Part shown: piece after piece, positions 1-8,004 of the stretch
Position numbering within the stretch: position 1 is the stretch's first letter
Layout of the letters: each line of letters opens with the position of its first letter
NCBI RefSeq assembly: GCF_018390515.1
Contig: NZ_JAHBBK010000001.1
Coordinates: 1,364,001 to 1,428,000 of the forward strand
From: Mucilaginibacter sp. Bleaf8
GTDB lineage: Bacteria; Bacteroidota; Bacteroidia; Sphingobacteriales; Sphingobacteriaceae
Reading direction: 5' to 3'
DNA length: 64,000 nt
Position numbers and translations under genes: made by a program
Notes under the pieces: model-generated
Database searches by the model: none
Seen by the model: only the letters and a program-made list of their open reading frames with translations
What the model was told of the DNA's origin: nothing

Positions 1-95
1 ACATTCAACGAGATACCTGCCGGTAATGGCCGTTTTTTTACATTAACTAAATAATACCATGATGCCTGTACACCTCAATTTAATTTACTAATCCG

Positions 96-103
96 TATTT
101 TTG
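96..103 (+). promoter_or_regulatory. candidate -7 box for aguBA
   Basis: TATTTTTG matches the Bacteroidota -7 consensus TAnnTTTG and lies 19 bp before the aguB start codon. No TTG element is seen at the usual distance upstream, so this is a half-supported promoter. Confidence 0.35.
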
Positions 104-122
104 CGCAAATTTTAAAGCAGAG

Positions 123-992
123 ATGAGCAAAGTACAAGTAGGTTTGGTACAGATGAGCTGTACAGCTGATAAACAGCAAAATTTACAAAAAGCTATTGCA
201 AAGGTACGCGAAGCGGCACAGCAGGGCGCACAGATTGTGTGCTTGCAGGAGCTGTTTACCTCGCTGTATTTTTGTGATGTGGAGGATTATGATAACTTCC
301 AGTTAGCCGAACCCATTCCGGGTCCGTCAACCGACGAACTGTCAAAAGTTGCGGCAGAGCTGGGTGTGGTTATTATCGCTTCGCTGTTTGAAAAACGTAC
401 ACAGGGTTTATACCACAATACTACCGCGATATTAGATGCCGATGGTACTTACTTAGGCAAATACCGTAAAATGCACATTCCGGACGATCCGGGCTTTTAC
501 GAGAAATTTTACTTTACCCCTGGCGATTTAGGCTACAAGGTTTTCAAAACCAAGTTTGCCACCATCGGTGTGTTAATTTGCTGGGATCAGTGGTATCCGG
601 AAGCTGCCCGCATCACCGCTTTAATGGGTGCCGAAATATTGTTCTATCCTACCGCTATTGGCTGGGCTTCAAGCCAGGATGTGGATACCAACACCGAGCA
701 GTACAACGCCTGGCAAACCATACAACGCTCACATGCTGTTGCTAATGGCGTGCACGTAGTAAGCGTAAACCGTGTTGGCGAAGAGGCAGGCCTGAAATTC
801 TGGGGCGGCTCGTTCGTATCCAATCCGTTTGGTAAAGTTATTTTCCAGGGTGATCACCAGGAAGAGCAGGTTACCACTATAGAACTGGATCTGGCTAAAA
901 CAGATTACTACCGCACCCACTGGCCTTTCCTGCGCGACAGACGTGTTGAAACTTATCAGCCCATCACTAAACGCCTGCTGGACGATGAGTAA
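123..992 (+). CDS. aguB: N-carbamoylputrescine amidase
   Basis: Cytoplasmic nitrilase-superfamily amidase that hydrolyses N-carbamoylputrescine to putrescine, CO2 and ammonia, the last step of the agmatine route to polyamines. The 289-residue length is normal for the family. The Glu-Lys-Cys catalytic triad can be read as E43 (CLQELF), K116 (KYRKMHIPD) and C153 (LICWDQWYPEA); the last two contexts are typical of the plant/bacterial AguB group. The gene overlaps the start of the agmatine deiminase gene by 8 bases, so the two consecutive steps are translationally coupled. The assignment rests on motifs and on the neighbour and is firm. Confidence 0.95.
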   Translation: MSKVQVGLVQMSCTADKQQNLQKAIAKVREAAQQGAQIVCLQELFTSLYFCDVEDYDNFQLAEPIPGPSTDELSKVAAELGVVIIASLFEKRTQGLYHNTTAILDADGTYLGKYRKMHIPDDPGFYEKFYFTPGDLGYKVFKTKFATIGVLICWDQWYPEAARITALMGAEILFYPTAIGWASSQDVDTNTEQYNAWQTIQRSHAVANGVHVVSVNRVGEEAGLKFWGGSFVSNPFGKVIFQGDHQEEQVTTIELDLAKTDYYRTHWPFLRDRRVETYQPITKRLLDDE

Positions 993-2034
993 TTTCGAGA
1001 ATTCCCCTGCCAAGCAGGGTTATACTTTCCCGGCCGAGTGGGAAACACATACAGCAACCTGGCTAAGCTGGCCGCATAAGGAGGCTTCATGGCCGGGTAA
1101 AATTGAAAGTATTTACGCCAACTACTGCGCCTTTATTAAAGAGGTAGCACAAGGCGAATTGGTGCGTATTAACGTAGCCAATCAGCAAATGCAAGCCTCG
1201 GCAACACAGCATTTGCAGCAAGCTGGCGTTGATTTAAACCTTATTGAATTTTACGAGTTCCCTACCAACGATGCCTGGTGCCGCGATCATGGTCCGGCGT
1301 TTTTAGTAAACCGCAGCACCAAGAAAAAAGCAGTGGTTGATTGGGGTTACAATGCTTGGGGTGGCAAATATCCGCCGTATGATCTGGATGATGTTATCCC
1401 AACCCGGATAGCCGAACACTTTAATCTGCCGGTATTTAATCCGGGAATTGTAATGGAAGGCGGTTCGGTTGATTTTAACGGTGCAGGTACTTTGCTAACC
1501 ACAACAGCCTGCCTGCTGAACAAAAACCGCAACCCACACCTGAAACAAAGCCAGATTGAAGAATACCTGCATAATTATTACGGTGTTCAGCAAATACTAT
1601 GGTTGGGTGACGGCATTGTAGGCGATGATACTGACGGGCATATCGATGATATTACCCGCTTTGTGAATGAAGATACGGTAGTAACGGTAGTTGAAGAAAA
1701 CAAAAGCGACGAAAATTACGCCATTCTGCAACACAACCTGCAGGTACTGAAAGGCATGCGCTTGCCTAATGGCAAACAACTGAATGTAATTGAATTACCG
1801 ATGCCAACACCGGTTATCCATGAAGATCAGTTATTGCCAGCATCTTATGCTAACTTTTACATCAGCAATGCAGCCGTTGTAGTACCTACTTACCGCAGCG
1901 ATAGTGATCAAAAAGCGCTAGACATTATTCAGCAATGCTTTCCGCAACGCAAAGTGGTAGGAATCGACTCTACTGATATTATCTGGGGCCTAGGCAGCTT
2001 TCACTGCCTGAGCCAGCAGGAACCAGAAATTTAA
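985..2034 (+). CDS. aguA: agmatine deiminase
   Basis: Guanidine-modifying enzyme of the peptidyl-arginine deiminase-like family that converts agmatine to N-carbamoylputrescine, the substrate of AguB encoded just upstream. An in-frame ATG exists 42 bases earlier, but the start inside the end of aguB (ATGAGTAA overlap) is chosen because the protein then begins MSNFENSP and has the usual 349 residues. Family motifs seen are WCRDHGPAF, GGSVDFNG, GDDTDGHIDD and the C-terminal GSFHCLSQQ with the nucleophilic Cys at about residue 341. A strong terminator follows. Confidence 0.95.
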   Translation: MSNFENSPAKQGYTFPAEWETHTATWLSWPHKEASWPGKIESIYANYCAFIKEVAQGELVRINVANQQMQASATQHLQQAGVDLNLIEFYEFPTNDAWCRDHGPAFLVNRSTKKKAVVDWGYNAWGGKYPPYDLDDVIPTRIAEHFNLPVFNPGIVMEGGSVDFNGAGTLLTTTACLLNKNRNPHLKQSQIEEYLHNYYGVQQILWLGDGIVGDDTDGHIDDITRFVNEDTVVTVVEENKSDENYAILQHNLQVLKGMRLPNGKQLNVIELPMPTPVIHEDQLLPASYANFYISNAAVVVPTYRSDSDQKALDIIQQCFPQRKVVGIDSTDIIWGLGSFHCLSQQEPEI

Positions 2035-2050
2035 TCTACTTCATTCAATA

Positions 2051-2088
2051 AAAGAAAGCCCTGATTTATTAAAATCAGGGCTTTCTTT
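2051..2088. terminator. bidirectional intrinsic terminator
   Basis: A perfect 17-bp stem (AAAGAAAGCCCTGATTT and its complement) with an ATTA loop lies between the convergent aguA and the DAC-like gene. The A-rich and T-rich flanks let it work on both strands. Confidence 0.9.
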
Positions 2089-2125
2089 TTATCCGGTTAT
2101 CCTATTATCAAGGAAGGTTAGTAGC

Positions 2126-3268
2126 TTACAACAACAATGCATCTATTCGGTGCGCATGCACCTTGTTCAATTGGTTTGACCACGAAAAAATTGTAAAGTG
2201 CCCATCCTGCGATGCTACCAGGGCCAGCGAATCGCGCTGATCATACACAAACTGTGCTCCGGCCAGATGCCTGGTTCCGCCGTTTTGCACCGGGTGAATA
2301 ACGGCACCGGTACTATCCTCTACCGGCTCGGTTACTAAAATTTCCTGTACAGGCATACTGTTTTTGGCCCGCGTTACCTTTGCGCCAAAGGCAAGCATGT
2401 GGTAATCATGCGTAATCACTGTAGCGCCATCAACCGCGGTGTAACCGCCTACTGTATCTATTACCCGGGTAAGCGCCTCGCGCCAGGATGGTTTACTACG
2501 CTCGGTGATGTCTTCTTTCATCAAATCAGTTATGCCACAATAAGCCGGCACAATAGGATAAGATATCGGATGAACTATGGATTCGTGCCAAGCTGTTGTG
2601 TTGTCCGGCACTACCAGCACAATACCGCCGCGGCCATGCTCGCGCATAGCACCAGCAAGTTCAATTAATACGTTTACGGCATCGTCCTGGCTATCGGGCA
2701 AAGGCATACCCAGCAACGAGGCCACCAACGCCGGCGAATCACCCATACCCAAACGTCGCTCGTTTACTATCTTGATCTCATCGCCTTTCAAAATGGCAAC
2801 GTTAATAAACTTACCAAAACCATCGGCCCGGCTATGTTTTACTACCAGCAAACCCGGCTCAATTACCTCCAGTACAAAGCAAATGCCCGGCAAGGCCAGC
2901 ACGCTACCCCATACGTACATGCCGCTATCATCATGCCATACACCTAAGTGAATACCGGCTTTCTCAACTGCCGGCCCCAGCTTGGTCAGATTATTGGGCG
3001 TTAACCTCAACTTGTTTTTGAACATTAACGGCTGTTTTGCTTTATCGGGTGGCAGCAAAGCAAGGGATATTTTGGGTGAATGACCCTCCTCTCGCCGTAG
3101 GCTGGCCCAAAAGGCTACATCAATAATTGCTTCAATGCACTGCAACTCGGGCTGCGGGGCCAAATTGCACTTCCCTGCACAATCGGCTGTATCCAAATGA
3201 TAAGCAAAGTGGTTGCTGATGGTGCCGGATACCATACGTGCAGCCAGGTAAGATGGTTCTGAGATCAT
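2126..3268 (-). CDS. diadenylate cyclase-like (DAC/DisA_N) protein with N-terminal sensor-like domain
   Basis: The C-terminal third carries the two signature blocks of the DAC nucleotidyltransferase fold that makes c-di-AMP: a DGA motif (residues 280-282, in AVDGATVI) and a GTRH motif (331-334, GGTRHLAGAQF), followed by a strand resembling the usual S-E-E-T-G segment (here ASQDGHFTI). Canonical enzymes have RHR where this protein has RHL, and SEE is replaced by SQD, so activity or substrate choice may differ. Residues 1-260 resemble the DACNV sensor domain found with DAC domains in comparative-genomic work; that naming is from memory. No membrane segment is seen, so it is probably cytosolic. 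Monocistronic, with a 7-bp-arm palindrome upstream. Confidence 0.65.
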   Translation of the reverse strand: MISEPSYLAARMVSGTISNHFAYHLDTADCAGKCNLAPQPELQCIEAIIDVAFWASLRREEGHSPKISLALLPPDKAKQPLMFKNKLRLTPNNLTKLGPAVEKAGIHLGVWHDDSGMYVWGSVLALPGICFVLEVIEPGLLVVKHSRADGFGKFINVAILKGDEIKIVNERRLGMGDSPALVASLLGMPLPDSQDDAVNVLIELAGAMREHGRGGIVLVVPDNTTAWHESIVHPISYPIVPAYCGITDLMKEDITERSKPSWREALTRVIDTVGGYTAVDGATVITHDYHMLAFGAKVTRAKNSMPVQEILVTEPVEDSTGAVIHPVQNGGTRHLAGAQFVYDQRDSLALVASQDGHFTIFSWSNQLNKVHAHRIDALLL

Positions 3269-3292
3269 GACGGGGTGCCTTCCAGGTTATGC

Positions 3293-3307
3293 TATAACTA
3301 AGTTATA
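3293..3307. promoter_or_regulatory. palindrome, candidate operator
   Basis: TATAACTAAGTTATA is a perfect inverted repeat with 7-bp arms and a one-base centre. It lies 24 bp upstream of the start codon of the DAC-like gene. The regulator is unknown, and AT-rich palindromes can occur by chance. Confidence 0.35.
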
Positions 3308-3580
3308 AATATCAACAGCAAAGTAAAGTAACTTTTGTTGAACGTAATTACAGCTAATGTACAAGGTTTGTAATATTTATCATTAGTTTTTAATAGAAGG
3401 GCGCTTGTTGAGGTTACTTTTGCACCAACGTTCATAAGACGATAAACTTAAACCCCTGGAAATTTACTGCCCAAAGCCGCATTTTCTAATGCTATTCTAA
3501 TATGCGCTATGAATTCTTTCCGTTTTTATAATTTCAGTGTCAACTAAGTGTTAATACGACTATTTTTATAGAATTTATTC

Positions 3581-3610
3581 TTGCATTTAATGTTGAAACA
3601 CTTACTTTTG
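3581..3610 (+). promoter_or_regulatory. orphan Bacteroidota-type promoter
   Basis: TTG, 19 bp, then TACTTTTG: an exact match to the -33/-7 pattern of the phylum's primary sigma factor. No protein gene follows on this strand before a strong terminator about 45 bp downstream. Initiation is expected near 3616-3618. Confidence 0.6.
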
Positions 3611-3615
3611 CCCTC

Positions 3616-3690
3616 TGTAAGTCTATGCTTACAATTGTGATAAGGTTTAGGTTGAAGCCTCCAAGCTGCAAGAGCGAGGAGGCTTTTTTA
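3616..3690 (+). ncRNA. candidate small RNA of about 75 nt
   Basis: The predicted transcript begins with a hairpin (TGTAAG, loop TCTATG, CTTACA). A mostly unpaired stretch containing GGTTTAGG follows, and the unit ends in an intrinsic terminator (AAGCCTCC, 15-nt loop, GGAGGCTT, T-run). The gene upstream and the gene downstream (lutC) are both on the other strand, and the T-run is only on the plus strand, so the terminator must serve a transcript starting in this gap. It does not resemble tmRNA, SRP RNA, RNase P or 6S RNA. Function is unknown. The call rests on promoter, structure and terminator only. Confidence 0.5.
3655..3690 (+). terminator. intrinsic terminator of the candidate small RNA
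   Basis: An 8-bp stem AAGCCTCC/GGAGGCTT encloses a 15-nt loop and is followed by TTTTT on the plus strand. Read on the minus strand there is no T-run, so it does not terminate the lut operon. Confidence 0.8.
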
Positions 3691-3718
3691 TGTCATTATA
3701 CTTTCAGTCTGTCTATTA

Positions 3719-4315
3719 TTACCCTAACAGAAATACATTCATAGAACGAGGCCCATGTGCACCTAAAACAAGCGACTGCTCAATATCGGCTGTTTTGGAT
3801 GGCCCGGCTATAAAAGCTCCATAGCCATAACTGCGGTTACTAATTTGTTCATAAGCCTTATGCATAGTAGCCACAACTTGATTTGCCGGAACAATAACAA
3901 CCAGATGCTGGCAGATAAAAGGTAGTACCCGCTTACCCATTAACTCTTCAGTTACCCATACGGCACCATTTTCGGCCACAGCAAAGTGCGCTTTAATAAT
4001 GGCCAGCTCCACATTTTCCAGGCTGTGAATATCATCTTCAAACACATGCGACTGATGGTGCGGGTGTAGCTCTGTAACCGTATTAACAATGCGCCCTTCA
4101 GGAAATTGAACATTCAGGATGCCTGTAATGTCTTCGTAGCTACCAACCTGGTAAGCGGTGCCACCAATACCGGTTAACACGGTGATGTACTTCTCGAGCA
4201 AGTCCGCCGGCTCTGCGAGCTGTGCTGCATCTTTCAATGCATTTAAGTCGGGCAGGGCAACAGCTTCTGGCTGGTTGCGCGCTACAGCCGCTAATATCTT
4301 CTCTCTGCTGGACAT
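3719..4315 (-). CDS. lutC: lactate utilization protein C (LUD domain)
   Basis: Third subunit of the LutABC (LldEFG) L-lactate oxidising complex, which converts L-lactate to pyruvate in the cytoplasm without a flavin LldD-type enzyme. At 198 residues it is a typical LUD-domain protein; the segments AENGAVWVTEE and SLVLGAHGPRSMNVFLL are characteristic. It is the last gene of the rhamnose/lactate operon and is separated from lutB by 154 bp that hold two 7-bp-period repeat tracts, an unusually long gap for this operon. The role is well supported by the neighbouring lutA and lutB. Confidence 0.88.
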   Translation of the reverse strand: MSSREKILAAVARNQPEAVALPDLNALKDAAQLAEPADLLEKYITVLTGIGGTAYQVGSYEDITGILNVQFPEGRIVNTVTELHPHHQSHVFEDDIHSLENVELAIIKAHFAVAENGAVWVTEELMGKRVLPFICQHLVVIVPANQVVATMHKAYEQISNRSYGYGAFIAGPSKTADIEQSLVLGAHGPRSMNVFLLG

Positions 4316-4323
4316 GTTTTTGT

Positions 4324-4357
4324 AGTTGATAATAGTAGTTTATAGTTGATCGTTCAT
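4324..4357. repeat. heptamer repeat tract (AGTTNAT type)
   Basis: Units AGTTGAT, (AATAGT), AGTTTAT, AGTTGAT, CGTTCAT follow one another with a 7-base period, one unit being 6 bases. It lies between lutB and lutC, close to the lutC start. Confidence 0.6.
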
Positions 4358-4451
4358 GGATGCGGAGCAATATTTTGCTTTACGTCTACTAACCATACCA
4401 TTCTCACTCCCGATCCTGCCTATCTGTCCTAAGCACCAAATCCTAATTGTT

Positions 4452-4500
4452 GGCTCTCGGCTCTTGGTTCTAAACGCCTGGTTCCTGGCTCCCGGCTCTG
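4452..4500. repeat. heptamer repeat tract (GGYTCYN type) entering lutB
   Basis: Seven consecutive 7-base units can be read: GGCTCTC, GGCTCTT, GGTTCTA, AACGCCT, GGTTCCT, GGCTCCC, GGCTCTG. Six of the seven fit GGYTCYN. The last units run into the 3' end of lutB, where they encode the C-terminal residues AGSQEPGV and the stop codon. Confidence 0.75.
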
Positions 4501-5858
4501 TTTCTGGCGTACCACTCACCAAACGATTCTTTAGGCGGTGCAGGCATATCACGCTGTTTATACCAGGGGTTAAGTTTGTTATTTACAGCAAAAGGTGCAA
4601 ACTTGATAGTGGCCCTTCCCATCTTACCAGCGGCATGATATAGGGTGGGTGAGGCTAATGTTGCAGCCATCAATTGCATGGCTATCTTTTTTACTGTTGG
4701 CGCATAGCCCGCTTTTACCAATACCTGCCGCCATTTATAAAGCTGCTGATGAATATCAATTTTAACCGGACATACATTTGAGCAGGAGCCGCACAATGTG
4801 GAAGCAAAAGGCAGATCGGCATACTTTCTCATGTCCAGGTTAGGAGCTAGTATAGAACCAATAGGGCCTGCCACTGCGGTATGATAGCTATGCCCACCAC
4901 TCCTGCGATAAACCGGGCAGGTGTTCATACAAGCCCCGCAACGGATACATTTGAGCGAGTTGCGAAAATCTTCACGTCCCAACTGTACACTACGGCCATT
5001 ATCCACCAGCACAATATGAATCTGTTTGCCATCGCGCGGCTTGCTGTAGTGACTGCTGTAGGTAGTAATTGGCTGCCCCGTAGCGCTGCGGGTAAGCAGG
5101 CGTAAAAATACACCCAGATGCTCGCGTTTAGGAATTAGCTTTTCAATGCCCATAGAGGCGATATGCACCTCGGCCAGGTTAGTGCCCATATCGGCATTTC
5201 CCTCGTTAGTACATACCACAAACTCGCCGGTTTCGGCAATGGCAAAGTTTACGCCGGTGAGCGCGGCACGCCGGGTGAGGAAAATCTCGCGCAGGTGCTG
5301 GCGGGCTGTTTCCGTCAAAAATTGCGGATCATCAACATTTGATGGTGTACCCAGATATTTATGAAACAAATCGCCTATCTCCCCTTTCTTTTTGTGGATA
5401 CAGGGTAACACGATATGGCTTGGGTGCTCGCCTGCCAGTTGTACAATACGCTCGCCCAGGTCAGAGTCGATCACATCAATACCGTGCGATGCCAGGTAGT
5501 CGTTCAGTCCGCACTCCTCCGTTAGCATGGATTTGCTTTTTACCATGCGGTTAATCTGGTGTTCTTTTAATAGCCCAAGCACAATATCATTGTGTTCTTT
5601 AGCATCGGCAGCCCAATGGATCTTTATCCCATTGCAGGTCGCATTTTTTTCGAACTGTTCGAGATAAGTGCTCAGGTTTGATAGTACGTTGAACTTTATT
5701 TGCGATGCTGTTTCGCGCAGCAGTTCCCATTCGGGTAGCTGATGTACATTTTTATCACGTTTTTGCCTTATCCACCACAAAGTCTCATCGTGCCAGCTTA
5801 CGCGGTCTTCATCCTTATTAAATACTTCTGCAAGTGCTGCATGATCTTTACTTTCCAT
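4470..5858 (-). CDS. lutB: lactate utilization iron-sulfur protein B
   Basis: Iron-sulfur subunit of the L-lactate oxidation complex. It has an N-terminal LUD-type domain (about residues 60-300) and a C-terminal ferredoxin-like region with Cys at 304, 307, 310 and 314 (CIRCGACMNTCP) and at 356, 359 and 363 (CGSCSNVCPVKI). These would hold two [4Fe-4S] clusters that pass electrons from lactate. Length, 462 residues, is normal. It starts one base downstream of the lutA stop codon, so the two are co-translated. The final eight residues are encoded by an intergenic-type heptamer repeat, suggesting that the native C-terminus was replaced or extended. Confidence 0.92.
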   Translation of the reverse strand: MESKDHAALAEVFNKDEDRVSWHDETLWWIRQKRDKNVHQLPEWELLRETASQIKFNVLSNLSTYLEQFEKNATCNGIKIHWAADAKEHNDIVLGLLKEHQINRMVKSKSMLTEECGLNDYLASHGIDVIDSDLGERIVQLAGEHPSHIVLPCIHKKKGEIGDLFHKYLGTPSNVDDPQFLTETARQHLREIFLTRRAALTGVNFAIAETGEFVVCTNEGNADMGTNLAEVHIASMGIEKLIPKREHLGVFLRLLTRSATGQPITTYSSHYSKPRDGKQIHIVLVDNGRSVQLGREDFRNSLKCIRCGACMNTCPVYRRSGGHSYHTAVAGPIGSILAPNLDMRKYADLPFASTLCGSCSNVCPVKIDIHQQLYKWRQVLVKAGYAPTVKKIAMQLMAATLASPTLYHAAGKMGRATIKFAPFAVNNKLNPWYKQRDMPAPPKESFGEWYARNRAGSQEPGV

Positions 5859-5859
5859 C

Positions 5860-6594
5860 TCACTCCGCGTTTAAAATCTCTGCAATATGTAACACCTTCA
5901 CTTTACTGCCTTGCCGCTTCAAAATTCCCTCCATATGCATCAGGCATGACATATCCACGCCCGTAATGTATTCGGCACCGTGATGCAAGTGATCGGCCAC
6001 CCGGTCTTTACCCATTTTGGCCGATACGGCCTCCTCTGTTACGCAGAATGTACCGCCAAAACCACAGCACTCGTCCTTACGATCTAGTTCAATCAGGTCT
6101 ATATCTTTCACCATTTTCAAAAGCGAACCGGGCTTGGAAAAGGCAGGGGCAACCAGCTCCGTCATGGAGCTTAGGTGCAGCCCGCGCTGACCATGACAGC
6201 TTTGGTGCATACCTACCCGGTACGGAAAGCGCGAAGGCAAATGCTCCACTTTGAGCACATCGGTTAAAAATGAAGTTAGTTCGTATGTTTTCTGGCTGAT
6301 GTTGTTTGCCAACTGCGTCTGCTTGTCATCGTGCAAGTGCTCGCGAATGTGCAGCACGCAGCTACCTGATGGCGCTACGATATAGTCGAAGTTTGCAAAG
6401 TTGTCGATAAACAAACGGTTACAGCCCCCGGTAAGGTGCTCAAACCCCGAGTTGGCCATGGGCTGGCCGCAACAGGTCTGATTTTTGGGATATACCGCCT
6501 CCACGCCCAACTTTTCGAGCAGTTGCAAGGTGGCAATAGCAGCCCCGGGGTAAAACTGATCTACATAACATGGTATAAATAACCCTACTCGCAT
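5860..6594 (-). CDS. lutA: lactate utilization protein A (CCG-domain Fe-S protein)
   Basis: Subunit of LutABC with two cysteine-rich CCG domains (CCGQPMANSG and CCGFGGTFCV), the heterodisulfide-reductase-like electron-transfer module. The open frame runs 32 codons further upstream into rhaB, but the start MRVGLFIPCYVDQFYPG is chosen because LutA proteins begin this way, giving 244 residues. GGAAAG stands just before this ATG. The true start is 20 bp downstream of the rhaB stop codon. Co-transcription with the rhamnose genes fits oxidation of the L-lactate produced from lactaldehyde. Confidence 0.92.
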   Translation of the reverse strand: MRVGLFIPCYVDQFYPGAAIATLQLLEKLGVEAVYPKNQTCCGQPMANSGFEHLTGGCNRLFIDNFANFDYIVAPSGSCVLHIREHLHDDKQTQLANNISQKTYELTSFLTDVLKVEHLPSRFPYRVGMHQSCHGQRGLHLSSMTELVAPAFSKPGSLLKMVKDIDLIELDRKDECCGFGGTFCVTEEAVSAKMGKDRVADHLHHGAEYITGVDMSCLMHMEGILKRQGSKVKVLHIAEILNAE

Positions 6595-6614
6595 CTTTCC
6601 GTCTTTTGTTAATA

Positions 6615-8003
6615 TTAAGTGGTTATCGTATGACTGGCCGAGTAAAACTTCAGCTCCAGCAAATCGTGCGGCATCGGTGCGGGGTTCCATGCATGATGTA
6701 TAGCTAATGCAGCACCCACTGCTGTTGCCTGGGCCATTGAGGCAGCATACACCTCCATAGCCGGAAAAGCCGCTGCCAGTAAATGCATGTACACGGAGTT
6801 TTTGCTAAATCCTCCATCAACAAAAAGACGTTTAACCATACCGTTTTTCAACACATAGCCTGTTGCTATACGTTGCTGATCAACAATATCCATCATCAGG
6901 CGATGATAGGCTTCCGTATCGCTGGCAAACGAACTCAGATCGCGCTGCCCAAAAACCGATGCCTTTAAACTATTGGTGCCGCTTATAGACAGTCCGCCAT
7001 CTTTAAGCAGTAAATGATTTACCAGATCAGCATCATACCTGATATTACGGTAATGGGCCGTATTCTGGTTAAAGTGCTCGGCAATGCGTTTTAGCTGCTG
7101 CTCATACTCGTAGCCGGCAAACAGGCGCGATGCCTTTACCGGCTGGCCTTTGTATTGAATGTAGTTCAGGCAATCATTCTTTAAATCTTCATCACTCAAC
7201 GGTGAATGATCAAAAGGATTTAAACTGATAGTCCACGTACCGGTTGAAAGTAATACAAACGGCTCAGTAAAACTTACCAAATAAGGTATCAACGCTGCCG
7301 AACTATCATGCAAGCCTATACCTACCTGGTAGCTATTACCCGGAAAAGAAACCGGTAAAACCGTTTCGGCACTTAATACGGGAGCCAGCTTATCAATAAC
7401 ATTTTCCCGTAGTACCCATTCATGGTATTGCTGCTTTTCAAAATCCCATAAACCGGTATGGCAGCCAATACTGGTCAGGTCACTACAGGCATGCCCGGTA
7501 AGCATATAGCTCAAATACTGCGGCAAGTGCAAAGCATACTTTACCCGGTTATACACCTCGGGCTGTTCATACCTTAAACGGTACAGTTGCATACCTGAAT
7601 TTAAGCTCCCCAATACCGGCGATGCCGTTTGCCGTGCAACCAGGCTCTCGCCGCCGTAATCGGCATAAAACTGTTTGAATAAGGCATCCGGGTAGGCTTT
7701 CAGGTAATTGTACAGTGGCGTTAACGGCATACCTTCATCATCCACATACACCAAGCTGGCTCCGTAAGAGGAGAAGTTCACGGCCCTGACCTCAAACTCC
7801 TGCCGCTGGAATATGCTGCGCAAGGAATCAAATACCGAAAGCCGCAGGCTGTCTATATTCTCGCAAGGGTCGCCGTCCTCATCAGCCATTTCGTTAAAAC
7901 GGGCCGACTTTTCATAAACAATCTGGTAGTCCTCGTTGAACAGGAAGAGCTTTTTGTTGGTTTTGCCTACATCAAATACTGCTATTACGGGAGTTGCAGC
8001 CAT
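6615..8003 (-). CDS. rhaB: FGGY-family carbohydrate kinase, probable L-rhamnulokinase
   Basis: ATP-dependent sugar kinase of the FGGY family, 462 residues, with the N-terminal phosphate loop AVFDVGKTNKK and the second-domain motif LLSTGTWTISLNPF plus FVDGGFSKN. Its position, one base after the rhamnose isomerase gene and before lutA, makes L-rhamnulose the likely substrate (product L-rhamnulose 1-phosphate). Sequence alone does not separate rhamnulokinase from fuculokinase or xylulokinase relatives; the substrate is inferred from context. Confidence 0.85.
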   Translation of the reverse strand: MAATPVIAVFDVGKTNKKLFLFNEDYQIVYEKSARFNEMADEDGDPCENIDSLRLSVFDSLRSIFQRQEFEVRAVNFSSYGASLVYVDDEGMPLTPLYNYLKAYPDALFKQFYADYGGESLVARQTASPVLGSLNSGMQLYRLRYEQPEVYNRVKYALHLPQYLSYMLTGHACSDLTSIGCHTGLWDFEKQQYHEWVLRENVIDKLAPVLSAETVLPVSFPGNSYQVGIGLHDSSAALIPYLVSFTEPFVLLSTGTWTISLNPFDHSPLSDEDLKNDCLNYIQYKGQPVKASRLFAGYEYEQQLKRIAEHFNQNTAHYRNIRYDADLVNHLLLKDGGLSISGTNSLKASVFGQRDLSSFASDTEAYHRLMMDIVDQQRIATGYVLKNGMVKRLFVDGGFSKNSVYMHLLAAAFPAMEVYAASMAQATAVGAALAIHHAWNPAPMPHDLLELKFYSASHTITT

Positions 8004-8004
8004 A

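Noticed and set aside
4356..4643. A 95-codon plus-strand frame opposite the lutB end and lutB-lutC gap.
   Set aside because: It is the shadow of lutB and the heptamer repeats, with no independent coding signal.
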